Below, piece by piece: positions 21,797-32,034 of a stretch of 64,000 bases of DNA. The stretch is from Procambarus clarkii. Its lineage: Eukaryota > Arthropoda > Malacostraca > Decapoda > Cambaridae. The translations under genes were made by a program, and so were the position numbers. The notes under the pieces are model-generated. The model was not told the DNA's origin. It did no database searches and was given only the letters and a program-made list of their open reading frames with translations. The DNA is taken from NCBI RefSeq assembly GCF_040958095.1, contig NC_091173.1, positions 12,940,000 through 13,003,999 on the forward strand. Direction: 5' to 3'. The first letter of the stretch is position 1; every line of letters begins with the position of its first letter.

Positions 21797-22747
21797 ATGG
21801 AGGAGAAAGTTGCAGCGTTGGTGGCTCACCCAGACTTTGAAGGGATTCAGAACCTTAAAAAGACTGAGTTAATACAAATGGCAAATCATTTGGATTTGAC
21901 CGCCAGCAATAGAATGGTTAAAGCCCAAATATTGAAAGTCATTGTGACGCATTTTGTTGAGAATGGGGATTTAGATGAAGAAATTCTAGAGGAGTTAAGA
22001 GAGGAGTCGAGTGATCAGATGACGTTAAAGCGTCTTGAGTTAGAAGCTCGCCAATTAGAGCTTGAAGCTCAAAAAGAACAGAAAATATTAGAGGCTGAAG
22101 CTCGTCAAAGAGAGATTGAAGCTCAACAGCAACAGCAAATATTAGAAGCTGAAGCTCAGCAAAGGGAGCTGGAGACTAGGCGTTTAGAAATTGCGGCACA
22201 AAACCAGAGAGGTTTAATTGAGTTGCAACTTGAAGCCACAAAGAAGCAACAAGCCGAGGAACAAACTAGGCAATTAGAGATTCAACAACAAATGGCTAAC
22301 ACTAACTTCAGGCTTGAATCACAGCGTATGGCAGCTGGGCATGGAAATACTAGTAATGTTTCAACAAATAGTGATAATAATCCCATCAGGATGAATAAGT
22401 ATATAGAGTTGCCCAAGTTCAATGAGGAAGATCCTGAGGTTTTCTTTGCACATTTTAATAAAATTGCCATCAGTATGAACTGGCCAAGGGATCAGTGGGT
22501 AGCCATTATGCAGTCTCAATTCAAGGGGCGTAGTCAGGAGGTTTTCACATCCCTCCCTGACGCTCATAGTTTTGATTATGACTTTGTAAAGAAAAGCATC
22601 CTCAATGCATACCAACTAAATCCAGAGGCACACAGGCAAAAGTTCAGGAACCTAAGGAGAATCAAGGATCAGACAATAGCCGATTTTACTCGTCAGAAGA
22701 CGAATTTTTGCAACAGATGGTTAAAGTCACTTGCAGTCACTGATTAA
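21797..22747 (+). CDS. gag: Gag, N-terminal part (broken in capsid)
   Basis: About 316 residues from the ATG at 21797. I chose this start because its context is strong (A at -3, G at +4) and the upstream in-frame codons have no ATG. Residues about 15-60 look like a small helical SAP/HeH-type module (LKKTELIQMANHL, then MVKAQILKVIV). Residues about 65-180 are a Glu/Gln/Leu/Arg coiled coil with repeated LEAEARQRE-type heptads. From about 200 to the end comes the N-terminal half of a gypsy-type capsid (YIELPKFNEEDPEVFFAHF, then FTRQKTNFCNRWL). The frame stops inside the capsid. The remaining capsid, the zinc knuckle and pol continue one frame over, so Gag is interrupted and not merely short. A short near-repeat (AGTCACT twice, 22725-22743) lies at the break, consistent with slippage. 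Confidence 0.85.
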   Translation: MEEKVAALVAHPDFEGIQNLKKTELIQMANHLDLTASNRMVKAQILKVIVTHFVENGDLDEEILEELREESSDQMTLKRLELEARQLELEAQKEQKILEAEARQREIEAQQQQQILEAEAQQRELETRRLEIAAQNQRGLIELQLEATKKQQAEEQTRQLEIQQQMANTNFRLESQRMAAGHGNTSNVSTNSDNNPIRMNKYIELPKFNEEDPEVFFAHFNKIAISMNWPRDQWVAIMQSQFKGRSQEVFTSLPDAHSFDYDFVKKSILNAYQLNPEAHRQKFRNLRRIKDQTIADFTRQKTNFCNRWLKSLAVTD

Positions 22748-25700
22748 GAATCTTCTCATAATGGAAGAAGTATTGTCCTGTCTTCCAGACCAGTTGTCTA
22801 CTTTTATGGCAGAACAAAAGAATGTAACCGATATTGATGAGCTGTCAAAGCTCGCGGATGAGCATGAGTTGCTGACTAAGGCCCCGTTTATGGCCACTTC
22901 ACCTAAGTCTAGTCGTAGAGTAAATTTCAATGCTCACCGTACTCCTTATCAGTATAAGTCTCCTCCTGGTGCGACAGTTACTCCCGTGAACTCTTCTCTT
23001 ACTAACCCTAAGATGGTTACTCCATTGCCAGGATCATCTAAGCCTAGTAATGCTAATTCTAAACCGGCAGTTGGTTATACCAGTGTGTCCACTGTCAAAC
23101 ATTGTACCCATTGTAAGAGAAGGGGGCATGTGATTTCTTCATGTTTTAGTTTGCATCCTGAACTCCGACCAACTGGTCTTATTATGAGTAAAGGAGTGCA
23201 ACCTATTAATTCTTCATGTATTACAGTCAGTCCCAATTGGATGGCTGAATTCAAACCCTATATGTCCACAGGTACCTTATTATGTACTAATGGTAGACAT
23301 AAGACTGTTCAATTACTCCGTGATACTGGAGCTTCACAGTCTCTTATTACCCAGAAGGTACTTGATGATGTTGACACCCGAGATCTGGGTGAAGTTGTGC
23401 TTCTCCAAGGTATTGCCGGAAGTGTGCAACCAGTGTCCTTATTGCAAGTTAACCTTGATTCTAAATATACTTCAGGATGGTGTAATGTTGGTGTAAGTAA
23501 ACAACTGCCCATTCCTGGGGTAGACATTATTCTAGGTAATGATTTTGGCAACCAAATGGTTGTAGGGCCCAAGTGTCCCATCATGTTAACTAAACCCCAT
23601 AATGTATTAGCTCAACCGGAAGCAGATGATGATATTATTTACCCTGCTTGTGTTGTTACTAGATCAATGGGAAAAACAGGTGAGAGTAATCCTGTCTTCA
23701 CTAAGGTTGCTGTTCCCAAGACCAGGACCCCTTCAGTAAAGGAGTGGGAGGTGGATCTTGAGGATTCTTTTATGACTCGACTGGATGATGAGAGTGAGGC
23801 CGTAGTAGAAGCCCCGCCGAACCTAAATCACAAGGAAAGTGAAGGTGAGGAGGCTGAACTATCTGTACCTTGCCCGCTTGTCTCCAGTGCGCCAGTTGTC
23901 GAGAGTGAGGCCGAAGTAGCTATGACTCCATTTTATTCCGATCAATCGGGAAAAGAGATCAAGCTACTAGGTTCTTGCCCGCTCGCTGCTGAGTCTGAGT
24001 CATTGCCCTTAAGTGTTGTACAGACTACTGATCCTAGTTTAAGTAAGTGTATTTCTGAGGCTCCTGATAATATTGATGCATTGGAGGAAGGGACGGGTTT
24101 CTTCTTCAAGGATCGACTTCTGATGAGAAGGTGGAGACCCAAGGGAACTCCCTCTTCAGAGGATTGTGAGATTAGAACCCAACTCGTTGTCCCCAATGAT
24201 TATCGTAGGCAGGTCCTGCAGGCTGCACATGATGACCCCATGGGAGGTCATCAAGGTATCACGAATATGTACCATAAGATAAGTAAATATTTTTTCTGGC
24301 CAAAGTTAAAGAAAGACGTGGTCAGATATTGTCATAACTGTATACCCTGTCAAATTGTTGGTAAACCAAATCAATCTGTACCTAGAGCACCATTGCAACC
24401 TATTGTAGTTCCTGATGAACCATTTACTCATGTTGTAATTGATTGTGTGGGTCCTTTACCTAAGACTAAATCGGGTAACATGTTTTTGTTCACTCTCATG
24501 TGTATGACTACTAGATTTCCTGAAGCTTATGCTCTACGGAATACCAAGGCTCATAATCTCATCAAGTGTCTTGAAAGATTCTTTTCGTTGTTTGGAATGC
24601 CTAGAGTTATTCAGAGTGATAATGGGGGAAATTTTGTTTCTAAAGTTTTCAGAACTTTTTGCGAATCCCGAGGGATTCGGCACAAATTGTCCAGTCCATA
24701 TCATCCACAAAGCCAAGGTGGACTTGAACGTTTCCACCAGACTTTGAAACAAATGCTGAAGACAACAGGAGAAACTCATCCACGTAATTGGGATGAGAAT
24801 CTCCCCTTTGTGTTGTTTGCTGCTAGAGAAGGGCTACAAGAGTCATTGGGCTGTTCACCCTTTGAACTAGTGTTTGGTCACCAAGTAAGAGGTCCTCTTA
24901 AAATGCTACAAGAAAAGTTGTTGGGAGATGTCTCTGTTCATCAGAGCGGATTGTACTTGAGCGAGGTCAAGGCTAAGTTGTGTCGGGCTCGTGAGTTGGC
25001 GAAAGAACATCTGGGAAGGACTCAACAAGCCATGAAAGTACGATATGACAAGAAGTTCAAGGCTAAGCTAAGGTCGTTTGATGTCGGAGATTTGGTGTTG
25101 GTGTTGAAACCTCGTATGGGGACTTCCATGTCCCATAAGTTCGCAGGACCCTACCAAGTGGTAGACAAGGTGGGAGACCTAACTTATAAACTAATTAACC
25201 CTAATCTTTCAGAACCCCAAATGACTGTGCACATTAACAGATTAAAAGCTTATGTTGGACCTGGTGTAGTAGCTTGTTTTAGTCGGGAAGAGTTACCACC
25301 TGAGGATAATTGTAGTGAGGGACATGATGTTAATATCCCACTTCTCAGTTCCAGTTCCAATGGCAGGGAGATGCTATGTCATTTACAGGAGGAACAACGT
25401 GATGAGTTCCAGGTTCTGCTGGACAACCATACATCTCTGTTTGGGGAGGTTCCTACCCAGACCCACCTCATCACACACGACATTCAGCTCCTGGACAGCA
25501 CCCCCATTCGACAACATCCGTACCGAGTGAATCCCGAAAAGAGGAAAATTATGCAAGCAGAAGTGGAATATCTGCTCCAGCATGATTTCATTCGGCCAAG
25601 TCAAAGTACTTGGAGCTCTCCGTGTTTGTTAGTGCCAAAACCGGATGGAACCTGGAGATTGTGCGTGGATTACAGGAAACTGAACAAGAACACTACAGTG

Positions 25701-26762
25701 GACGTTTTTCCTTTACCCTTGTTGGAAGAATGTATAGAGTCCATAGGTCATGCCGAATATGTAAGTAAGCTTGATTTGTCAAAAGGGTATTATCAAATTC
25801 CATTAACAGAGTATGCTAGAGAGGTTACTGCTTTTGTTACACCTGATGGTGCGTATGAATTTAATGTCATGCCATTCGGTTTGAGAAATGCACCTGCTAC
25901 TTTTCAAAGACTTATGAATTTCTTACTCAAGGATGTGCCAGATTGTAGGGCCTACCTTGATGACATTGTTTTGTACAGTAAGAATTGGGCCGATCATCTC
26001 TTAGGCCTTAAGAACTTGTTTACAGTGTTAGAAAACGCAAAGTTAACCATAAATATGAATAAGTGTAGTTGGGCAAAAGGTACGATAACTTATCTTGGCC
26101 ACGAGGTGGGACAAGGTAAGATTATCCCCTTACAAGATAAGATTCAAGCCATTGTGGACTACCCAGTGTTGACCAATAAGAAAGGAGTCCAACGGTTTAT
26201 TGGTATGTGTGCATACTATAGGCGTTATTGTAGAAATTTTTCAACAGTAGCTGCTCCTTTGACAAACTTGTTACGCAAGCAAGTAAAGTTTCAGTGGACA
26301 CAAGATTGTCAGAATGCTTTTCAGAACCTAAAGGGCATATTGTCCACCTCACCTATTCTTGCTAGTCCCCAATTTGATAAACCATTTATATTACACATTG
26401 ATGCGTCAGATGTTGGGATAGGTGCTGTGCTTATTCAAGTTGGTTTAGACCAGATTGAGCATCCTGTGTATTACTATTCCAGAAAATTTAATGCAGCTCA
26501 GAGAAATTATTCCGTGGTAGAAAAGGAGGCGTTGGGTCTTATATTGTCAATCAAGAAGTTTGAGATTTACTTATCAGGAAATAAAGTGTTAGTATTTACA
26601 GACCACAACCCCCTTATCTTTATAAATATGATGAAAGTCAAGAACCAACGAATTCTGCGATGGTCATTGTTTTTGCAGGAATTTAATGTAGAAATCAAAC
26701 ATATTCCAGGCAGACAAAATGTTATTGCTGATGCTTTGTCAAGAAGTTTTGATGTACCATAA
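22725..26762 (+). CDS. pol: Capsid C-terminus - zinc knuckle - PR - IN - RT - RNase H
   Basis: An open frame of about 1,345 codons with no ATG at its head; the upstream stop is at 22722-22724, so it depends on a frame change from gag. Numbered from the TTG at 22731: capsid end ~1-50; CCHC zinc knuckle C125-x2-C128-x4-H133-x4-C138; aspartic protease D198-T-G-A-S with ILGNDFG at 267-273; a ~170-residue acidic linker; integrase zinc finger H500, H507, C537, C540; integrase catalytic D571, D630, E666 (D-x35-E); GPY module at 806-808; reverse transcriptase with LDLSKGYYQI (D1015) and YLDD (1075-1078); RNase H with D1224, E1266, D1291, D1334. All catalytic residues are present. No chromodomain and no envelope are seen. 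The integrase-before-RT order is the outstanding feature. The stop at 26760-26762 lies 90 bp before the 3' LTR. Confidence 0.93.
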   Translation, partial: SHLQSLIKNLLIMEEVLSCLPDQLSTFMAEQKNVTDIDELSKLADEHELLTKAPFMATSPKSSRRVNFNAHRTPYQYKSPPGATVTPVNSSLTNPKMVTPLPGSSKPSNANSKPAVGYTSVSTVKHCTHCKRRGHVISSCFSLHPELRPTGLIMSKGVQPINSSCITVSPNWMAEFKPYMSTGTLLCTNGRHKTVQLLRDTGASQSLITQKVLDDVDTRDLGEVVLLQGIAGSVQPVSLLQVNLDSKYTSGWCNVGVSKQLPIPGVDIILGNDFGNQMVVGPKCPIMLTKPHNVLAQPEADDDIIYPACVVTRSMGKTGESNPVFTKVAVPKTRTPSVKEWEVDLEDSFMTRLDDESEAVVEAPPNLNHKESEGEEAELSVPCPLVSSAPVVESEAEVAMTPFYSDQSGKEIKLLGSCPLAAESESLPLSVVQTTDPSLSKCISEAPDNIDALEEGTGFFFKDRLLMRRWRPKGTPSSEDCEIRTQLVVPNDYRRQVLQAAHDDPMGGHQGITNMYHKISKYFFWPKLKKDVVRYCHNCIPCQIVGKPNQSVPRAPLQPIVVPDEPFTHVVIDCVGPLPKTKSGNMFLFTLMCMTTRFPEAYALRNTKAHNLIKCLERFFSLFGMPRVIQSDNGGNFVSKVFRTFCESRGIRHKLSSPYHPQSQGGLERFHQTLKQMLKTTGETHPRNWDENLPFVLFAAREGLQESLGCSPFELVFGHQVRGPLKMLQEKLLGDVSVHQSGLYLSEVKAKLCRARELAKEHLGRTQQAMKVRYDKKFKAKLRSFDVGDLVLVLKPRMGTSMSHKFAGPYQVVDKVGDLTYKLINPNLSEPQMTVHINRLKAYVGPGVVACFSREELPPEDNCSEGHDVNIPLLSSSSNGREMLCHLQEEQRDEFQVLLDNHTSLFGEVPTQTHLITHDIQLLDSTPIRQHPYRVNPEKRKIMQAEVEYLLQHDFIRPSQSTWSSPCLLVPKPDGTWRLCVDYRKLNKNTTVDVFPLPLLEECIESIGHAEYVSKLDLSKGYYQIPLTEYAREVTAFVTPDGAYEFNVMPFGLRNAPATFQRLMNFLLKDVPDCRAYLDDIVLYSKNWADHLLGLKNLFTVLENAKLTINMNKCSWAKGTITYLGHEVGQGKIIPLQDKIQAIVDYPVLTNKKGVQRFIGMCAYYRRYCRNFSTVAAPLTNLLRKQVKFQWTQDCQNAFQNLKGILSTSPILASPQFDKPFILHIDASDVGIGAVLIQVGLDQIEHPVYYYSRKFNAAQRNYSVVEKEALGLILSIKKFEIYLSGNKVLVFTDHNPLIFINMMKVKNQRILRWSLFLQEFNVEIKHIPGRQNVIADALSRSFDVP

Positions 26763-26840
26763 ATGAAATGTTTCTTTTTACCTAACATTTTTACTTCTGA
26801 AAAAATGCCATTGATCTTCAATCCATTGCATTTTTTTTCT

Positions 26841-26852
26841 TGGAGGTGGAAG
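26841..26852 (+). promoter_or_regulatory. Polypurine tract
   Basis: TGGAGGTGGAAG directly abuts the 3' LTR, the expected site for plus-strand priming. Confidence 0.7.
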
Positions 26853-27729
26853 TGTTACGTACCCTTATAAGATACGTAAGTGAATATATTAATATGTACA
26901 TTTATAATTGTATGTAAATTACAAGCATGTATATTGTTATACTTATATGTTCTATGCAAATGCACATTCATGTTACAGTGTTGGCGTTAGGCCCAGCGTA
27001 TCGTGGGAATGATTGTTTATTTCTTTGTGTGATCAGTTTTCCCCACGGGAACTAATGATTTATATGTGATCATCAGTGGGTAACAGAGTGAAATAATAAT
27101 TGAGTGAACTGTATCTGGCAAATTGTCGTGGGATCGTCCGTTGCTGGGGTGTGCATGCCATTATGCTATTCTGTATGCATATTTTAATTACTATGTAAAG
27201 AAACACGTACTTTTGTTGTCTATATCAATATGTACTAATTATTCATTAAGTTAGTTTAAGATTACTCTTGTCACAATGTAGTGCTCCATTGTTGAAATAT
27301 TAATAATTGTAACTTTGGCAATTTATTCGCGGGGCAAGGCAATGTGTTTTTTGACTCTCATATTGGAGTTCAGTAGCTGAGCAGAAACCGGGGAGATAAC
27401 ACTTGTTGGAGTTAAGTCATTCTTTTATTCTAGCCATATAATTATTCTTAGTATTGATTTAATGTCTGGAAGTTACAGTGAATTTTTTAATGTGATATAT
27501 TGTGACCATATAATCATCTGTTTGCCTTTGAGATTTATTTAATATAAATTATATATATATACTTAGTATCTTTATTCTTCAGTCCTATGAAGATTCTATT
27601 TTATGCTCATTACCCATTAAGGGGTTATACTGGTGATTCGCTATTGAGAACAGCAGTTGTGTCGTATCCCTAGACTTATTAAAGTTTGGCTGCTGTAGGA
27701 TCACGAGCCGTAACGTACGATAGGTAACA
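26853..27729 (+). repeat. 3' LTR (877 bp)
   Basis: Reads as identical to the 5' LTR except for one extra C in a short C run near 27041-27045. Ends GTAACA followed by the TACTC target duplication. Confidence 0.95.
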
Positions 27730-27734
27730 TACTC
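27730..27734. repeat. Target site duplication, right copy (TACTC)
   Basis: Matches 20606-20610. Confidence 0.93.
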
Positions 27735-27800
27735 ACCTATTTGTGCCTGCAGGATCGAGCATTGACTCTTGGATCCCGCATTTCTACCCATCGTTTGTTT
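27735..27800 (-). repeat. LINE/SINE-type 3' tail fragment
   Basis: ACCTATTTGTGCCTGCAGGATCGAGC...TCTTGGATCCCGC is the reverse complement of a tail also found at 49010-49065. It adjoins GT-rich repeat on both sides of the LTR element's insertion point. Confidence 0.5.
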
Positions 27801-27875
27801 GTTCTAGCCATGTGTGTGTATTTGTATGTGTGGGTGTATAAGAATGTGCTTATGTATGTATGTGTATGTGTTTGT

Positions 27876-28847
<972 letters not shown>

Positions 28848-28967
28848 AATACGACCGAAAGGGTAAGATTAATAATTCTAACACGAATCTTCTCAATATT
28901 TCTTACCTTCTTCACTGTCGAGGGTAATTGATAAAGTAACTCTCCAAAATTCATTATTTTTATTCCT

Positions 28968-29018
28968 GGTCTGACGCCTGAGCGCGTTTCGTAATTCCTT
29001 ATTACTTTTTCAAAGACT
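28968..29018 (-). ncRNA. Hammerhead-ribozyme-like motif in PLE-A tail
   Basis: Minus strand, 5' to 3': AGTCT (29018-29014), TTGAAAA (29013-29007), stem II GTAAT/ATTAC with AAGGA loop (29005-28991), GAAA (28990-28987), stem III CGC/GCG with a 6-nt loop (28986-28975), TC (28974-28973), then AGACC (28972-28968), giving four of five stem I pairs. The order fits a type I hammerhead. The core differs from CUGANGA at positions 3 and 8, and those two differences are mutually compensating (U3-A8 instead of C3-G8). Confidence 0.6.
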
Positions 29019-29460
29019 TAATTTACACACAAAATACATTCATACTTATACTCGTGGTCAGGTGATATGGCACAAAAGTTTTGGGTTAGGGGAAACATAA
29101 GACAGAACACAAAACAATGAATATGAGAACATAAGAATGAAAGTAACTGCAGAAGGCCTATTGGCCCATACTTCCTCTTGCTGCTTCCATATTTGTTCGG
29201 AGTCTTGAAATGGGTAATTAATTGGCTGTTGATTGCTGGTGTTGACTTTTTGATGTGTAGTGGCTCGCTGATATCGAGTCGCCTGCTGTCGCTGTTTTTA
29301 TCGATGATTTCTGTGTTGCTTGTTAAGATTTCTCGGGTGATGGTCTGGTTGTGAGAAGAGATTATATGTTCCTTGATGGAACCCTGTTGTTTATGCATTG
29401 TTAATCGCCTGGAAAGAGACGTTGTTGTCTTGCCTATATACAGGCTTCTTTGGGGCTTTG
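29018..29460 (-). pseudogene. Penelope GIY-YIG endonuclease fragment (PLE-A)
   Basis: The open frame continues upstream to 29644, but its first ~65 residues bear no relation to the family. From about 29443 downward it reads SLYIGKTTTSLSRRL, SIKEHIISSHNQTITREIL, then SEPLHIKK and AINSQ, as in PLE-B. Retained features are YIG, the following Arg pair, the catalytic-position Glu (SEPLHI) and the terminal Asn. Compared with PLE-B, about 20 nt just before YIG, including the Cys-x4-Cys region, are missing, and the upstream frame is lost. The domain's usual job in Penelope-like elements is to nick target DNA next to a reverse transcriptase; this copy lacks the latter. Confidence 0.75.
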
Positions 29461-29644
29461 AAGGCAATGTGCCTTCACATGCCAGCTTGGGGACTGTACA
29501 GAGTGTGAGAGGGAAAGTAAACGAGAAGCACAAATGGTTTAGACCGTCGGAGGCGGGAGAGGTGAAGGTGTTGAGGAGGCGCGACAAACTAAGAGTATTG
29601 GAGCACAGGCTATAGAGACGGATGGCTCGGACCAAGACCCACAT

Positions 29645-29900
29645 TATACCCTACCCAAAAACCCGCTTCGGAAAGTGTTTTGGTGATGTCGGCGTCCGTC
29701 ACGTCGAGCCCAAGCTCCTTATTAGCCTAAGACAGTGGGGTGATTAGACCTTGATTACTTAATGATGCCTAACTGCCACCGCCGCCCTCATAACGCCCGC
29801 CAATAAGGTTGATTATAGCGGCTCTCACTACAGGCACACACCCAATCGTGTCTGCCAAGACAAAACAAGAAGCTTTGAACCCGTATCCCAGTTTATCTCC
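29645..29900. other. Unassigned intergenic sequence
   Basis: Nothing recognised between PLE-A and the G-rich tract. Confidence 0.4.
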
Positions 29901-29904
29901 TACT

Positions 29905-30150
29905 TGATGGGTGTGGGGGTGGAGTGGGGGGGGGTGCAGGAGCTGGGGTGGGGGTGAAGGGGGTGCAGGGGCTGGGGTAGGGGGGGGAGTCAGTGCAATG
30001 GGTGGAGTAGAGGGCAGTGCAAGAGTCGGGTATAGATGTAGTGGGCGTGGTGTTGGGGAGGGGGGGGGAGCGGGCAGAAAGAGGGGGGGTGTTTAAGAGG
30101 AGGGGGGGCAAGTAGGGAGGCGCCGGTGGGGGGGGAGGGGGTGATCAGGG
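29905..30150. other. G-rich tract (plus strand)
   Basis: Many G3-G9 runs in close succession, e.g. near 29926-29945, 29980-29990, 30058-30070 and 30128-30140, giving high G-quadruplex potential on the plus strand. The open frames are Gly-rich low complexity. Confidence 0.75.
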
Positions 30151-30237
30151 GGCTGACCAAAACGTGGTGGTCTGAGGAAGAAAGTTTTTCTACTGTAATT
30201 TATATATATATAGTTGGACGAGATCAGGATATACAAG

Positions 30238-30535
30238 ACTTGCTGCTACCTCTGCTACTTCTGCTACCTCTGCTACCTCTGCTACTTCTGCTACCTCTGC
30301 TACCTCTGCTACCTCTGCTACCTCTGCTACCTCTGCTACTTCTGCTACCTCTGCTACCTCTGCTACCTCTGCTACCTCTGCTACCTCTGCTACCTCTGCT
30401 ACTTCTGCTACCTCTACAACCTCTGCTACTTATGCTACCTCTGCTACCTCTGCTACCTCTGCAACCTCTGCTACTTCTGCTACCTCTGCTACTTCTGCTA
30501 CCTCTGCAACCTCTACTACTTCTCCTACCTCTACA
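30238..30535. repeat. 9-bp minisatellite (CTGCTACCT)
   Basis: About 33 units with CTGCTACCT as the main form and CTGCTACTT as the common variant. No stop occurs in several frames, so the long open frames (Leu-Leu-Pro, Cys-Tyr-Leu, Gly-Ser-Arg repeats) are artefacts. Confidence 0.95.
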
Positions 30536-30694
30536 TGCTGTAGTCAGCATGTAGCTACAAGTATGCTAAATACTATCATGAATTTTCACATAAGATTCAT
30601 AGTGTCAAAATAGTTAGCCAGGTGTTTCTTGAACATCTGTAATGAGTCTGCACCTGTTAAGGTGTTCGCTGTTTATTCACTTTTCTTCAACTGT

Positions 30695-31192
30695 GTAGGT
30701 TGGGTGTTGTGGTAGTGTGTGGGTGTTGTGGTAGTGTGTGTGGGTCTTGTGGTAGTGTGTGTGTGTGTTGTGGTAGTGTGTGTGGGTGTTGTGGTAGTGT
30801 GTGGGTGTTGTGGTAGTGTGTGGGTGTTGTGGTAGTGTGTGTGGGTCTTGTGGTAGTGTGTGTGTGTGTTGTGGTAGTGTGTGTGTGTTGTGGTAGTGTG
30901 TGTGGGTCTTGTGGTAGTGTGTGTGTGTGTTGTGGTAGTGTGTGTGGGTGTTGTGGTAGTGTGTGTGTTGTGGTAGTGTGTGTGGGTGTTGTGGTAGTGT
31001 GTGTGGGTCTTGTGGTAGTGTGTGTGTTGTGGTAGTGTGTGTGGGTGTTGTGGTAGTGTGTGTGTTGTGGTAGTGTGTGTGGGTGTTGTGGTAGTCTGTG
31101 TGTGTGTTGTGGTAGTGTGTGTGTGTGTTGTGGTAGTGTGTGTGGGTGTTGTGGTAGTGTGTGTGGGTGTTGTGGTAGTGGATGGAGTAGTT
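30695..31192. repeat. About 22-bp minisatellite (GTGTTGTGGTAGTGTGTGTGG)
   Basis: About 22 units of variable length (roughly 17-24 bp) because the internal GT run expands and contracts. The stop-free frames are artefacts. Confidence 0.93.
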
Positions 31193-32030
31193 GTTGGTAG
31201 GGTGTAATTGTGTAATTTATCATTGTGGTCAAACTGGTAGCCGATGGGAGTTTTATGATAACTTGTACACAGTTTACAGACCTGTGCTAGTAGGGTGTCA
31301 GGTATACACATAGCTGTAAACACCCAAGTTGGTACAGCAGAGGCTCTTAAGAACAACGACACATTCTAGCAAAGGTTCCTAAGATATAGCTACTTTCCCT
31401 GTTAACATCTCGCAAGCAACAACAGTCTGACTGTAGTGGAGGTGTATAATGTAAACTTTACTATTTTTCCTTTACTTCAGGAAAGTTACAAAAGAGCCAG
31501 AGAATAGGAGCTAAACCTGACTGTCCTTCAGTAAGGCAGTGACTATTATTTATCTGTGATTTTAGAGGTAATTGCAGATTGAATTTGCGATTATTGCCTC
31601 AAAACGTTTCCCACAATTGACGTTAAACAAGTCAGACGATTGTTTGGGGCTCGCGATCTACTCCATTTAGTAACAATTGGTATGTCATGTGAAGCCTGCA
31701 AAGACCACAGTAAGGTTTCCAACCTCAGTGTTGGATTTAAGAGTTTTGCTAGAATGGATCACGCTCTATCAGTAGTAAATATTCTCCCTCAGTCCAGGAG
31801 ACCTCACCCATACAACCGCAGGTGTTTCCTTGCGAATTACAATTTAAATAAAAGACAAACGGATATATGTAAACCAGAAAATGTAAAATAAGCAAATGTA
31901 AAACTTATATATCGAATTATTAAAGAGGCCAAGAAAAAGGTATACTAAGAGCAGGAATCCCGTTCAGCGCGTTGCCTCTGATATTTCTTTCGATTCATGA
32001 CAGCTTTTCTTCAGTAAGCAGCCAGCCCCA
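31193..32030. other. Unassigned intergenic sequence
   Basis: No gene or repeat family recognised; the 83-codon frame at 31640-31891 shows no motif. Confidence 0.4.
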
Positions 32031-32034
32031 CTAA

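Larger units (their letters stand above)
20611..27729 (+). mobile_element. Complete Gmr1-like Ty3/gypsy LTR retrotransposon
   Basis: A 7,119-bp element with two LTRs, TGTTAC...GTAACA termini, 5-bp TACTC target duplications, a primer-binding-site candidate, a gag frame, a gag-pol frame and a polypurine tract. The pol order is protease, integrase, reverse transcriptase, RNase H. Integrase upstream of reverse transcriptase is typical of Ty1/copia, but the enzyme motifs are gypsy-type; this combination is known for the Gmr1-like group. The LTRs differ by one base in a C run (20818-20821 region versus 27041-27045 region), which implies recent insertion. No envelope frame is present. One frame change between 22725 and 22747 splits gag, so autonomy of this copy is doubtful unless it is recoded. 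Confidence 0.93.

Noticed and set aside
22731-22733. TTG as an independent start codon for the pol frame
   Set aside because: The frame begins in mid-capsid with no ATG or start context; it makes sense only as a continuation of gag.
26763-26840. Envelope gene between pol and the 3' LTR
   Set aside because: Only about 90 bp separate the pol stop from the LTR; there is no room.
30673-31362. Thr/His-rich 229-codon frame
   Set aside because: Reverse translation of the GTGTTGTGGTAGTGTG minisatellite.
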